Assembly: GCF_905404315.1 (NCBI RefSeq)
Contig: NC_066265.1
Location: forward strand, 28,606,501 to 28,670,500
Length of the DNA: 64,000 bases
Direction of reading: 5' to 3'
Source: Leptidea sinapis
Lineage: Eukaryota > Arthropoda > Insecta > Lepidoptera > Pieridae
The notes under the pieces were generated by a model. The model made no database searches. It was given only the letters and a program-made list of their open reading frames with translations, and was not told where the DNA came from. Positions within the stretch are counted from its first letter, which is position 1; the number at the start of each line of letters is the position of its first letter. Below, piece after piece: positions 1-10,278 of the stretch. The translations under genes and the position numbers were made by a program.

Positions 1-399
1 GAGAACACCGCTCGAATTTTATTCCGTTAATTTGAAAGTATCCCGCAAAGTCTCAGTTAGCTCATAAAAACGTCAAAAGAGCCGAGGCCACATTTTACAA
101 GTGAACTTTTACTGTGGGTAATCCCGGAGTCGCAACTGGGGTCGGCAAAAACGTTTAATCCGTATAAAGTTAAGAGTAAACACTTTAGTGGGCTTACACA
201 CTGCGCGGGACGCGTGCAATTTCTTGGTACTAGCTCCCGTATATCGTATCTATGTTTCATATTTTATTTATAAAAGGCAGCCCTTCGGATGCCCTACTAT
301 GCCTTTTGAATATAATCGTAACAAGTTTCGGCTGTTTATTATAACTAAAGATTCCAACTTGCATCCACATCATCTTATTGGCAAATTGGGACACATCAT
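1..399. other. unassigned AT-rich sequence
   Basis: No repeat family or coding signal is recognised. Short open frames on both strands resemble no protein I know. Confidence 0.5.
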
Positions 400-760
400 A
401 TAATCATCATATCAGACTGATTCAACGTTTCGATACACGTATAATCAATGGGGCACCTCTGGAGAGAATGAAGCACCGCACAGACATCGATCAAATCAAA
501 GGCTTTGTCATAGTCCACAAATGCCAAGCATAGTGGCTGGTTATACTCGTCCGTCTTCTGTATAAGTGTCAATCTTGCTAAGCCTTTTCAGAATCCAGTC
601 AAAACTGCGCACGAGATGATACGTGATATCTCTAGAAAACGGCTTATTTACATGGCTCAGAAGTGATATAATAGTTCTAGAGTTTTTCAAAAGAGTTTTA
701 TCGCCCTTTTTGAAGAACAGCACTATATTTCTGTGCCATCTTGTGGCTATTTGCCCTCGA
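400..760 (-). pseudogene. RTE-like reverse transcriptase fragment
   Basis: Read on the minus strand, this is a piece of a non-LTR retrotransposon reverse transcriptase. From the right it reads AVLFFKKGDKTLLKN (normally followed by YRPISLL), then, after frame damage, QPLCLAFVDYDKAFD near 485-535. The last part is the palm motif A with its catalytic aspartate. It continues weakly as CPIDYTCIETL near 420-450. The order matches the fingers and palm of RTE-type elements. The frame is broken by shifts and a stop near 540, and the downstream YADD box is absent, so this is a dead 5'- and 3'-truncated relic. Confidence 0.7.
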
Positions 761-1077
761 GGATGACGGATTGAATTTATAATTGATGTTGCAAAATATA
801 AACTATAGAGTCATAAATGAGTTAACAAATAATTTTGAGATTTATAATTATATAATGAAAGGTATTTATATAATATATTGACTGTCACCTGATCACTACT
901 GCCAAGTTCAATCTTTTGCAGTACCACCATGTGAGTTACGACTTCTATAAAATAAAAAAAAAACAATAACACTTCTATAATATTTATATCGATGTAACAG
1001 TTCTTGCGTTCGAGTTGAAGAAAAATCAATGCCATGCTTTTCTTCATAATACTATCAATGTACCAATAATACCTCAG
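761..1077. other. unassigned AT-rich sequence
   Basis: A 96-codon minus-strand frame (811-1101) crosses this stretch but has low-complexity I/L/Y/F composition and no recognisable motif. I regard it as chance. Confidence 0.4.
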
Positions 1078-1126
1078 AAATACTAAGTTCTGAGCATACA
1101 TACGGTATGCTCAGAACTTAGTATTT
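1078..1126. repeat. perfect 22-bp inverted repeat with 5-nt loop
   Basis: The arms 1078-1099 and 1105-1126 are exact reverse complements of each other, around the loop ATACG. The left arm starts AAATACTAAGTTC and ends GAGCATAC. In RNA or single-stranded DNA it would form a 22-bp hairpin. The flanks do not pair further, so it is not the end of a longer foldback element that I can see. It could be a relic of a foldback transposon, a replication or repair snapback, or a structured RNA; the sequence does not decide. Confidence 0.9.
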
Positions 1127-1247
1127 ACAAATTTTTATATAATTTAATTGTGTTAAATTAAATATAATAATATTTATCAATTTACATAATTTAACATAGG
1201 TAAATATATGATTTACAAAGGAACATGCATTATATAACTATATTACA

Positions 1248-1425
1248 CTAGCCGTTTCCACCCGCGTCGTTGGGCGAATTATAAAAGGAAATAAATTAAA
1301 TTTTATTCATCTTATTACAAATACAATAAAAAATAAGCAACTAGGATAAATTTCACATCGAATGGTGCTAGTTTCATGTCGATATGCTTAGTGGTTTAGG
1401 CGTGAAAAAGCCTCAAACAATGACC
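1248..1425 (-). mobile_element. Helitron-like remnant
   Basis: The plus strand starts CTAGCCGTTTCCACCCGCG, the reverse complement of the common lepidopteran Helitron-like 3' end (CGCGGG...CTAG). Near 1385-1410 it has the 'gtggtttaggcgtgaaa' block that also occurs at 32050 and 41840. The 5' TC end is not clear. It is non-coding and decayed. Confidence 0.5.
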
Positions 1426-1875
1426 ATTTTCAATGTATATAAATATAGACTACATTGTCGTTTAGTGTAGGTACAATATTTTGTGTCTTGTGTTAGTTAT
1501 AAGACTATATTTAACTAATTCGTTTACTTACAATAAAAGTCGCATTGAATATTGTAAGAACTACGGAATTGCGACTAGTTAACATTTTTTCCACGACACG
1601 TAGTCGATTAAGAAAATGTCAAGATTGCATTTTTCCCTGTTTTCTGAATAAATGTATAATCTTATCTCCTGACATAATATTGAAGCACTTATATAAATTG
1701 TATTAATATGTCTAGCACTTAACAAAAATCTAGTGTGGGCAATATAAACTAGTATGTAAAATGTATTTTTTTTAAATTCTGAAACTCATCCTGATTTGAA
1801 ATTACTTGAAAAGCACGAGGGAAATGCAGGTACGTAGTGCGTTATTTATTATTTTTGTTATTTGGCACACGCACA
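1426..1875. other. unassigned AT-rich sequence
   Basis: Nothing recognised on either strand. Confidence 0.5.
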
Positions 1876-2205
1876 CCAGTGGGAGGCTCCCTAGCACAGA
1901 ACGCCAGCTAGATTATGGGTACCACAACGGCTTTGTGTTACCCACTACAACGTCGTCTATTACATCCGTGAAGCTGTAATGTGTAAGCATTTTTGTGTTT
2001 CGGTCTGAAGGGCGCCGTAGCTAATTAAGTCACTGGGCAAATGAGACTTAACATCTTGTCTCAAAGTTACGAGCGCAATTATAGTGCCGCTTAGAATTAT
2101 TGGGTTTTTCAAGAATCCTGAGCGGCACTGCATTTTAATGCGGTCATATCAATTACCACCAGCTCAATGTGATGCTCGTCTCGTCCCTTATTTTAATAAA
2201 AAAAC
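1876..2205 (+). repeat. family A interspersed repeat
   Basis: This is one of eleven copies in the window of a roughly 320-bp non-coding family. Copies begin CCAGTGGGAGGCTCC, contain GATTATGGGTACCACAACGG, and end CTCGTCTCGTCCCTTATTTT plus an A-rich tract, so plus orientation is defined by the tail. Two stem-loops are conserved (see 23873-24092). Whether it is a SINE, a LINE 3' end or a DNA element is not settled here. This copy is nearly full length with a diverged middle. Confidence 0.75.
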
Positions 2206-2534
2206 CACTAATCTCAAATAAAACACTTTAGTAAAAATACATTTAGTATATTTAATCGAGAGCATATTTTGACAACCCTTCTCACAGTGTGTAAGCAACT
2301 GCATAATAAAGTCTCGTTCAAAGCAAATCGTAAAGCATTGGTAGCGGTTACGAGTATAATAATATATAATATCTTCTTTGAGCACGCGCTCAGACGGCCG
2401 CGATATTATCTAAAGGTTTACGAAGATTCCGCGATGTACACAATAATCTATATGTCATTAATGGTTTGAGCCTGGATCGGGTTGCTGCTATCGATACCAT
2501 AAGGCTTTGGGGAGAAATTGTAGCAGTTAAATTG
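2206..2534. other. unassigned sequence
   Basis: Overlapping 65-66 codon frames occur on opposite strands, a sign of chance. Nothing is recognised. Confidence 0.4.
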
Positions 2535-2925
2535 TATCGAATAATGGCATAAAGGCATTTATTTTCTCAAAATTGTTTCCTTTAGAATTCTTTTTGATGT
2601 CATTTCAATATACTAGACACTACTACCGCTTCGAAAACAAATGACGCTCTGACAGTGAAGAAGCGGAACAAGAAAATCTCTCAGCATTTTTTTTTTGCGC
2701 TCTTTTTAATGAAATATACAATATTGCTATAAAATAATCATAATCTAGTCCCAGGCTGTCGGATCACTTAGATATTCAACTATGGAGTAGTAGGACTTAC
2801 GACAAAGCCAGTTTTTAATAAAACATTTAAATTTATTTATAGATAATGCCTGAATAGTGGCTAGGACTTTATTATAAAAGTGTATATATTTACCCTTAAA
2901 TATTATCTATCTTATAATATGACCG
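2535..2925 (+). repeat. family I repeat, uninterrupted copy
   Basis: This aligns by eye with 52275-53060: shared blocks are 'ctcaaaattg(a/t)ttccttt', 'tactaccgcttcg', 'ctctttttaat' and 'ataatctagtcccaggctgt'. It is probably the 3' region of a retrotransposon, but no coding piece is visible. It is useful because at 2612-2625 it holds the empty version of the site where a P-like MITE is inserted in the other copy. Confidence 0.7.
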
Positions 2926-3537
2926 CAAATCCAGACGGACTAGAGATGCGGTGCCGGGCTTCCACAATTTCATAAATAATTATGAGTTGTATGATTTGAG
3001 AATTATGATAAATAACAATTATATATATATTTTCAGCCGAAAATATACATAAAATTGAGATTTATATGATATTCAGGTCGAACCAATAAAGATGCCAAAT
3101 TAAGACATTTATCCATCCTTATGGAGTGTGTGAGATGGTGTGAGAAACGATCGGTGATAGATTTAGTAGAGGTTGTAATATAATTCAATGTAAGATCGTC
3201 TGTTACTGCGATTAAGACTGGTCTGGTATGATCATATTTCCAGTCAATCATTCTGACTGCTGGAATGTTTTCTCGACAATCGGCAGTGTTTCAAACTACC
3301 TGATACATCTTAAGGTAAAACAAATCAAGAATTGATATATATTTTTTTCAAGTCGTGATAACGTCACATTTAAATTGGTCAAACGAATTGAAAGCATGAC
3401 AGATGAAATTCAGTTGAGCCTACTTATCTTTTTAGTGTCAAAGTTAAACAGAGTTTTATGGATTGAAATTTCAAGAATTATTGGTTGATGCCCGTAACAC
3501 TTATAAATGTAATGTAACATTTAAATCACCAACATAA
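2926..3537. other. unassigned sequence
   Basis: No family recognised. A 72-codon minus-strand frame (3033-3251) has no motif. Confidence 0.4.
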
Positions 3538-3612
3538 TCTATATATATACGAAATTTCACGGGCAAGATTTTTTTAGACGTTCTTATAACCAGAACAACG
3601 TCCGTCAGCTAG
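3538..3612 (+). mobile_element. 75-bp Helitron-like mini-element
   Basis: It starts TCTATATATATACG after an A and ends AACGTCCGTCAGCTAG before a T. These are the hallmarks of a Helitron inserted between A and T without target duplication. The 3' end resembles that of larger copies (for example 36350-36374). It has no coding capacity, and is probably an extreme internal deletion of a non-autonomous Helitron. Confidence 0.6.
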
Positions 3613-3640
3613 TATATATAAGTTCTAACATTGCTTCAGA

Positions 3641-3900
3641 TTCAGTGTCACGGAAAAATAGCCATTAAAGTATTATAAGTAGGTATATAGCAGATCTTAG
3701 TATTTGTTCGAGCGCATCCAAAGCCGCAGCGGTTAATCTCAGTCACAATAACTAGTAATTTCCCGTGAATGTCGCGTGCGCCCCGGCCCCGGTGAGCACG
3801 GAGCTTCGTAACTCGCGCCGCCTGATTTTCAATCGGCCCTGTAATACAACGCTTGTTTAGTGAATATAAATGGACTGTATCGGCCCCTTGCACATTACGG
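3641..3900. other. GC-richer patch, unassigned
   Basis: Positions about 3765-3840 are clearly richer in G, C and CpG than the surroundings (CGCGTGCGCCCCGGCCCCGG). An 81-codon minus-strand frame spans it but resembles nothing known. It could be an old regulatory element or exon; there is no support for either. Confidence 0.3.
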
Positions 3901-4092
3901 AGAACTATTTCATAGATGTGATATATAGATAACCTGTATGCAACAAGTTTTGATATTCATTATAACACAGATTACTGTTACACTTAAATACTATCTATTT
4001 AAAAAAAAATTATAACTCAAGATATTTTCATCCACAAATACTAGCAATATTGTTTTAGAATACGCATAACATATTTCATTAATCGGTAAACA

Positions 4093-4435
4093 TCAAATCA
4101 AATCAAAATCACTTTATTCAAGTAGGTCACGGAAAGGACACTTATGAATATAAAAAATATGATTTTTTTCTTGCCGAATCTACCACTACTTTATAAAGAG
4201 TTGAGCTAATGAGAAAAAGTAACAAGAAACTCATTGCCACTCTTTTAAATCAAGATTTAAGTACATTTCCATTGTTTTAGAAATCATTTCATTTACAATA
4301 TATGTAAAGTGATGCAACAAACATAATCAAACGTCAAATAGTCAATACATTACACGCGTAAGTGAACAAAGTAAATGTAAATTTATACAAAACAAAAGTG
4401 CAGAATGAGTACAGCAGCTGCATCAAAATGGATCT
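4093..4435 (-). repeat. family D repeat (LINE 3' tail type)
   Basis: The plus strand begins with the tail AATCAAATCAAAATCACTTT and continues through 'gaaactcattgccactctttta' and 'gtgatgcaac...cgtcaaat', shared with 24598, 42983 and, in the other orientation, 21681 and 12640. The (TTTGA)n-like tail on one side and variable far ends suggest a 5'-truncated retrotransposon 3' end. Confidence 0.65.
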
Positions 4436-4869
4436 ACTGCATCTGAAATGGATATTGCTTAATTTTTATTCTGCCCCACCATAGGAATTACAACCGTGGT
4501 ACAATTACATTACGACTTTCTTTGATTACCCGAATTATCGACGTTTTTGCACAGTTTGTATATACATGGGAGAGAGTTCCTTAGGGAGCATATACTAGGT
4601 GTATACAACTTTCTTATAAAAGAGAAAGACAAACGAGAGATATACCATTCACTTGATGGTATGTGATTAATGCGACCCAAAGTCTCTTGTAGAGTTTTCA
4701 AATCTATATAAAACGATAAATAAACGCAGAATTGAATTATACTTATGTACATATTCGAAATCCGAAAGCACGTAACGGGCGAGGATTACATCGGGGCTCT
4801 AGGTGCACCGTGGTGAGAGATAACGGTTCTACCTACTGCGTCACCGATACTGCAAAACAAGAGAGATGT
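4436..4869. other. unassigned sequence
   Basis: Two opposite-strand frames of 80 and 63 codons are present, with no recognised motif. The right part may be a diverged extension of the LINE fragment that follows. Confidence 0.35.
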
Positions 4870-5120
4870 TGTGGTATTAGCTATACAAAAAAAAAATGCA
4901 AAATACAACCGGCATCACGTTGACGTCTGGTATTTTCATATAAGTAATTTCTTGTCACGTACAGCCACTTTGTGGAATCAATTACCGGCTGCTGTTATCC
5001 CGAACCGATACGACTTAGGAACCTTCAAAAAAAGAGCATACTCAAACGTTAAAGGCCAGCAACGTATCTCTTGACACCTGTTGCTTCGAATGTCCATGGG
5101 CAGTCGCCTCATCACTCACC
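4870..5120 (+). pseudogene. LINE B-type RT C-terminal fragment
   Basis: The frame 4871-5074 ends in FLSRTATLWNQLPAAVIPNR, then YDLGTFKKRAYSNVKGQQ. This is the C-terminal tail typical of Jockey/CR1-like non-LTR reverse transcriptases (compare LPRTTKLWNELPCAVFPGRY at 40277). It is a different subfamily from the other B copies: the tail after the stop reads 'gtcgcctcatcactcacc' rather than the usual 'gatcacttaacaccaggtg'. It is 5' truncated with no catalytic part. Confidence 0.7.
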
Positions 5121-5238
5121 AAAAATTTATTGAAGTAGGCGTTACTTTGCGGAAATCCTTAATTATCCAAATGTTATGAGTTTTCTTTAGTGTTAATTCC
5201 GCCAATATTTGTCTGTAATCAATTAGACATGTATTTCG

Positions 5239-5400
5239 CTTCTACACGAGGCATCCTCAGAAGATGTTGACTCGCCAAACTCTGGCAGGAAACTGAATTA
5301 AATGTGCCGGAAACCGCTCTGTTATACCCTTGTCCCATGAAATGACGCACTGTGATTGGTCGGGTGTTATGACGTAAGAGATACGCAACAATGGTGAAGG
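5239..5400 (+). repeat. short repeat shared with 61378
   Basis: TCTACACGAGGCATCCTCAG followed by 'aagatgttga' recurs at 61380-61410 with two differences. The rest (Tn-like 'cgccaaactctggcaggaaactgaatt') has no second copy in the window. The element type is unknown. Confidence 0.4.
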
Positions 5401-5827
5401 GACCAAATTTTTATGTTCATTCAACAAAGTAAATCAAATGAAATAATTCTAATATTGACTTTAAATGTGTCCGTCCCTCAATGCGTATAAGACCCCGATG
5501 TTAGCGGGAACATGACGCTAGGAGGGCGGGAGCGGGAGGGCGGGGTAGCTCGTTTGCATACTACGTGTGCCGTCAACTGCGTTATTTTAAATTAAACTTT
5601 ATCAAGAACAGCCTGTCAAGTACAGCCCCGAATTCGGAGCGTACGTATTCTTAATTTGGCTTAGTTTCAGTTTATGTATGCTTTTGAATTGCAATTTTAC
5701 CTCGAGCTTAGTACAAGGAGTAATTAGCACACGTACTCGGTGAAATTGCTGTAGTCATGAAGTTATTTACCAGTCTTAACAATGTTTTTATAAGTAAATG
5801 AATATTGTAATACCATATTGAATTTTC
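5401..5827. other. unassigned; purine/G-rich patch
   Basis: Positions 5518-5552 form a G-rich run built from GGAGGGCGGGAGCGGGAGGG, an Sp1-like composition, in otherwise AT-rich DNA. There is no coding signal. A regulatory role is speculation. Confidence 0.3.
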
Positions 5828-6094
5828 ACTTTTTTTTAATGGAAAAGGAGGACAAACGAGCGTACGGGTCACCTGGTGTTAAGTGATCACCGCCGCCCAC
5901 ATTTTCTTGCAACACCAGAAGAATCACAGGAGCACTGCCCGCCTTTAAGGAAGGTGTACATGCTTTTTTTGAAGGTACCCATGTCGTATCGTCCCGGAAA
6001 CACCGCACAAGGAATTTCATTCCACAGCTGAAAGCTCATTGAAATCCGCACTGTGGAGGACCACCACACATCCAGATGGTGGGGATGATAACAT
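5828..6094 (-). pseudogene. LINE B 3' end
   Basis: The minus strand encodes the RT C-terminal tail in broken frames (SSTVRISMSFQLWNEIPCAV, then GRYDMGTFKKSMYTFLKGGQ). It runs through the stop into the 3' UTR 'gatcacttaacaccaggtgac' and an A-rich end at 5828. It matches 19330-19760 and 40277-40590. It is a severely 5'-truncated, dead insertion. Confidence 0.8.
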
Positions 6095-6360
6095 GATCTA
6101 TTATAATATACCACTTAACGTGGAACACATTGTTTTAACGTCATAACGTAATGCCATAGGCATTTTTTTATTCTGTTCAATTATCAGAGTAGTAATTATT
6201 TCAAGAAAAAGTAAAGTGCAACGCATTACTGTCAAATAACACCGGTACCAGCACTTCAATACGATAGCAGTGTTTTCAGATTTCCTGCCACCGCGCTGAG
6301 CTTTCTCTTTAAAACAGGGGATGACTTGACAAGTACATGGTACACAGCCGTACCCAGAGC
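6095..6360. other. unassigned sequence
   Basis: Nothing recognised. Confidence 0.4.
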
Positions 6361-6363
6361 TTT

Positions 6364-6421
6364 ATCACGCGTCACGCGTCACGCATGCCTGGTCGCGCGT
6401 CACGCCTCGTAAGCGTCACGC
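6364..6421 (+). repeat. cluster of GTCACGC motifs
   Basis: The heptamer GTCACGC occurs at 6371, 6378, 6399 and 6415, and ATCACGC at 6364, all within 58 bp. Three copies are joined directly. The stretch is CpG-dense (CGCGTCACGCGTCACGC). It could be a cluster of binding sites or a small decaying minisatellite. Confidence 0.6.
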
Positions 6422-6824
6422 GTGGTTGGTTCCCGCCTCGTTTGCTGCTGAGTGTCGAGTACTAAGCCCGCATTTCAGAGCTTCCGGCCGCTATCCTGTT
6501 GCACTTTTATTCTTTCATGTTTCACGTCGTTGGAGCGTACTCCATTCCACTTATTACTGTTTCTGACACTACAAAGTAAAAAATAACGTTAAGTACTTTG
6601 GCCTTTACAATTATTTTTCTTTTACAACAATTACTAAACTGAACTAATTAAAACCGAACAAAAAAATAGAAAAGAAATTTAAAATTAACTTCAATAATTG
6701 ATGCCGTATATATTATGACGGTACATGAAAATTATATAAAATAACAAAAATCTTATTTTGCATATTGAAAAATTTAATCATTTTACCAAATTAATGTATT
6801 GTCATCCATCCTCGATAAATTAAC
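6422..6824. other. unassigned sequence
   Basis: The start (to about 6540) stays moderately GC-rich, then the sequence becomes AT-rich. No gene or repeat is recognised. Confidence 0.4.
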
Positions 6825-6925
6825 GAAGTTTGAACGAAATCTGGCCGTTTTAAGTGATTCAAAATCGCGCCCAAATGAGTCGGTTACAAACAAACAAACA
6901 TACAGGTGAAGCTAAAAAGCTAGAA
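6825..6925 (+). repeat. fragment shared with a Helitron-like interior
   Basis: GAACGAAATCTGGCCG and CGCCCAAATGAGTCGG, then 'ttacaaacaaac', recur at 39237-39300 inside a full Helitron-like element. Only this block is shared. Confidence 0.55.
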
Positions 6926-7277
6926 AGCATGTAAAAACAAGTACAAACATTAACATGTCAAGTCGATACCGAGTTTGTGTGTCGCTCCAATATTGATAAG
7001 AAAGCACACCACCGGGACAACCGAGCTCAGCGATCAACGAACCCTGTATTTCCATCTTAAATGCATTCTCATGCAAATGTCACAAGATTTTATGTACACG
7101 TGGACTCGGTCTGGCAACTTAACACAAATTCTACGAATTAATATGCTATTGGAATAGTTTTATCATATATATTCGTGCTCGTATTCACCAATTATTTTAT
7201 AGAATAGTAATATTTTAATTAAATAGCACTAGCGGTATTTTAGTAAATTTTTAAATTAATTATTATAAATGGTATAT
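6926..7277. other. unassigned sequence
   Basis: Nothing recognised apart from the target duplication at its right edge (7278-7285). Confidence 0.4.
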
Positions 7278-7285
7278 ATGTAAGA

Positions 7286-7645
7286 CACGGACTAGTAAAA
7301 AAATAAGGACTCCGCGCCGTGATATTAGCAAGTGAAGCACCTTTATGCTAGTGTGTGTATACCAGTTACAAAATTTTTTCTCCCTTAAATAATCATATAT
7401 AAACAAATACTTTTATATTATTGTTTTTACACTTTTTCACAACGCACGATGGAATTTTTTAAATATTTTATTGCTACGAAAACTGATCTGTCACAGACGA
7501 TGTCAAATCTCATAATGGCGGCCGATCGGCTTGTATTAGTGTAAGTGTATGCGTGGGGTTATATATTTACACGTTTATCGACTTGTTTTGGTGCCTCACT
7601 GTTATGTAAGGTGAAACGGAGTCCTTATTTTTTTTCTCGTCCGTG
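7286..7645 (-). mobile_element. P-element-like MITE, family 1, with exact 8-bp TSD
   Basis: This is a 360-bp element with roughly 29-bp terminal inverted repeats. The left end begins CACGGACTAGTAAAAAAATA; the right end read inward begins CACGGACGAGAAAAAAAATA; both continue AGGACTCCG. Both flanks carry the same 8 bp, ATGTAAGA (7278-7285 and 7646-7653). An 8-bp target duplication with long inverted ends fits the P superfamily. On the minus strand 7393-7455 aligns with the THAP start of the sister copies, but the ATG has become ATT (then PSCVVKKCKNN). It is non-autonomous. Confidence 0.88.
7393..7455 (-). pseudogene. relic of THAP-domain first exon
   Basis: This is the minus-strand counterpart of the 20-codon frame at 52577-52639. 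It keeps the C-x4-C pair of a THAP zinc finger (PSCVVKKCKNN) but its start codon is mutated to ATT. Only the first two zinc ligands could lie here; the later Cys and His would be in lost exons. Confidence 0.65.
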
Positions 7646-7653
7646 ATGTAAGA

Positions 7654-8224
7654 TAAGATAATAAAAGTAATTTTCATGTATGTTAGGGTTAAAGGCAGTG
7701 CGAAGCTTTTAAGAAAAATATTATTAAATTGTTTTAAAACTGAATAAATAAGCTTGATTTCTTTTTTGAATATCATTTGGTGTTAAAATAGACAAAATGA
7801 TGACAGCATAAATTAAATTACATATTAATTAATTTGATGAAAAATAGACCTTTTCATATATGTTTTCGTGCGGAAAGTTATTCTATTCCGTACTAGTGTT
7901 TTTTTTTAAATTAAATAGGTGTTGGTAAACTTTTTCCTCAATAATTATTCGAACTATAATAATTACTTCTCTATGGATTAAACCATTTTATATTTATTTC
8001 CTTTCGTTGTTCTACTTTTTCGTATATTTATTAAAAATATTATTTTTTCAAACGACGTGCATAAGTATTTGCGGAATTGATCTTTTCAACTCGTCTATTG
8101 TTGACTAATTAAAACTGGCTTTTTTTTGAGATATCTCTTTAAATATTTCTGTGTTGACAGAGTTGTCTAACAAAAAAAAATTTTAATAAATAAAATAGTT
8201 GAATCTTTCTAAACTTTGTAATTT
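7654..8224. other. unassigned AT-rich sequence
   Basis: Long A and T runs, no recognised feature. Confidence 0.45.
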
Positions 8225-8665
8225 GTGCATAAATTCTAATATTTTTATTCAAAAAACGATTCAAAATATCTTATTGAATATCAAAAACCACCATTGGATA
8301 TCGCATTCAGAAATCTATGCCTAAGACTTTTTTTAAATAAATAATATTTTTGTCACAACATTATTTCTTAGTATAATTGTTTGTAACAGCCTGAGGGTGG
8401 TCGCTCCATTCCCTATCTGTATGTATCATTAAGAAAGTTGATTGATTGATGTTATATAAAGCTATACTAAATAAATGTTTTTTCAGAATTCTTTTGAATT
8501 TGAACGCGTTTGTTATGTACATTATCTGGGATCATGTTGAAAAACATATACATCGCCAAACAACAGACTTACCAACTCGACTTAACTGAGAAGTAGGCAT
8601 AATTACCACTACGATAATTGTTCCTAGTGTTAGTATAATAATTATCATATTATGGTAAACTAATC
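8225..8665 (-). pseudogene. LINE C 3' end
   Basis: On the minus strand this shows the C-terminal tail and 3' UTR of LINE C: 'aagtcgagttggtaagtctgt', 'catgatcccagataatgtac', and the UTR block read on plus as 'cagcctgagggtggtcgctcc'. It matches 47170-47830. The coding part is broken in several places. Confidence 0.75.
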
Positions 8666-9224
8666 TTACCCGAAAGAATTAGTATTTTATCGTTTTATCT
8701 TCTATGATATTACAATCGCAATATTTTTTAAAACAGAAATACATTCAAATACTGTATTGTGGTCGTTATATTGTCTGTTCAACCAATACCAGACGACTAA
8801 TGATCGTAGCAACATCGATCCCTACGGCTAATGTCAACTGATGGCTACGCGCTAAGATTATATCTCATACTCGGTAACATCTCTAATAACGATACGAACT
8901 CACTACGATATAAGTTGTGCTACGCCCTGCGACTAGCAGTGTAGCAGGAACACTGCTCTTGTCAGCTTTAAGTCGAGTGTTTTAAAGTGATTAAAAAAAC
9001 GGTACCGTGTGTTTTCATGTGATGGCCAAGTAAATCTATTTATTTATATTGATAGGGTCACTATAAGATATTGTTAGGTTAGCTAATTATGTAATAACTT
9101 AAGACAGAAGGACCTTTAATTAGGACGTAATAAATCGACTATATTTGATACCCGTCGTTTGATAAGCGGACGTATGTACGACTCCAATAACAAGTACCCA
9201 ATTTATAACAGATTTTTTTATGTC
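8666..9224. other. unassigned sequence
   Basis: Base composition is balanced from about 8760 to 8990, without repeats seen elsewhere in the window. No open frame of note. Confidence 0.4.
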
Positions 9225-9513
9225 AATAAGGGATGACACGTTCAGCTGATGGTAGTTCATACGACCTGCCCATCACAATGCAATGCCGCTCAAGATTCTT
9301 AAAAATCCCAAAAATTCTGATTGGCACTACAACTCGCTCGTCACCTTGAGGCATAAGATGTTAAGTCTAAATAACCCAATAATTTCACTAGCTACGGCGC
9401 TCTACAGACCGAAACACAGAAATGCTTACACATTACTGCTTCAGAGCAGAAATAGACGCCGTTGTGGTACCCATAACCTAGCCGTCATCCAGTACAAAGA
9501 GCCTCCCACTGGT
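9225..9513 (-). repeat. family A interspersed repeat
   Basis: Reverse-orientation copy from the tail block (AATAAGGGATGACACG) to the head (GAGCCTCCCACTGG). Nearly full length. The 78-codon plus-strand frame across it is an accident of the repeat; the same kind of frame appears in other copies. Confidence 0.8.
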
Positions 9514-10012
9514 ATATAATAACGTACCAAAAACGTATTATTACCATGAGACATATATTCTAATTCTAACATTTATGGATTCTTCTATGAATTTAAATAT
9601 AAACTCCATGTTGCGGTGGCATAAGTTACTGTTGGTACTAACAATGTGAGAACGCTTTCGCCAAAATATATCCCCGGTGTCAGCGATTCGCACTTCCTCG
9701 GTGAGATGTATATGTTACGTACGGGACTCAGGATATCCCGTCTTTATGTAGAGTTGCATTTTTCGTGAACACCGACACGTTTTATGAGCGTCGTAAAATA
9801 AAGTGTGCAACTTAATTCTTGCGACGTAGAGCGCTATTTAGTAACGAGCCACTGGTAGAGTTAACTGTTATTGTGTCACCTCATTCACGCGACTGTTCAA
9901 CTGTTTTGTATACGATTTACAACACTTAAATAAGTTGTTCCGTTGAGCACTTACCCGTTGTAACTTATATTTACTTTATCGAAACTGTAATATTATGTTT
10001 ATATTGAGGTTA
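9514..10012. other. unassigned sequence
   Basis: Part of it (about 9610-9685, 'actaacaatgtgagaacgct...cgccaaaatatatcc') faintly resembles 23525-23595. Otherwise nothing recognised. Confidence 0.35.
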
Positions 10013-10278
10013 TACACCGGCGCCTATTTCTGCCGTGAAGCAGTAATATGCAAGCATTATTGTATTTCGGTCTGAAGTGCGCCGTAGCTAGTGAAATTAC
10101 TGGGCAAACGAGACTTAACATTTTATGTTTTAAGGTGACGAGCACAATCGCAGTGCCGTTCATAATTTTTGGGTTTTTCTCCTGAATCTCTTGAATCCTG
10201 AGCAGCACTGCATTTTAATGGGCAGTGCGTATCAATTACCATCAGCTGAACATTATGCTCGTCTCGTCCCTTATAAAA
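10013..10278 (+). repeat. family A repeat, 5' truncated
   Basis: Starts within the family at 'ccggcgcctatttctgccgtg' and runs to the tail CTCGTCTCGTCCCTTATAAAAA. Confidence 0.8.

Noticed and set aside
811..1101. 96-codon minus-strand frame
   Set aside because: Low-complexity composition typical of AT-rich DNA, runs through a homopolymer A tract and into a hairpin, no motif.
5803..6115. Target duplication around LINE B at 5828
   Set aside because: Only a loose similarity of AT-rich flanks, not convincing.
7286..7645. hAT superfamily for the 8-bp TSD MITEs
   Set aside because: hAT ends are usually short (about 10-20 bp), whereas these have 29-45 bp ends and a THAP start typical of P-type elements. 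Not fully excluded without the autonomous copy.
9283..9519. 78-codon frame, with similar frames at 9999-10208, 14201-14452 and 43279-43596
   Set aside because: All fall in family A repeats and look alike because the repeat is alike; frames shift between copies and the 3' part is non-coding.
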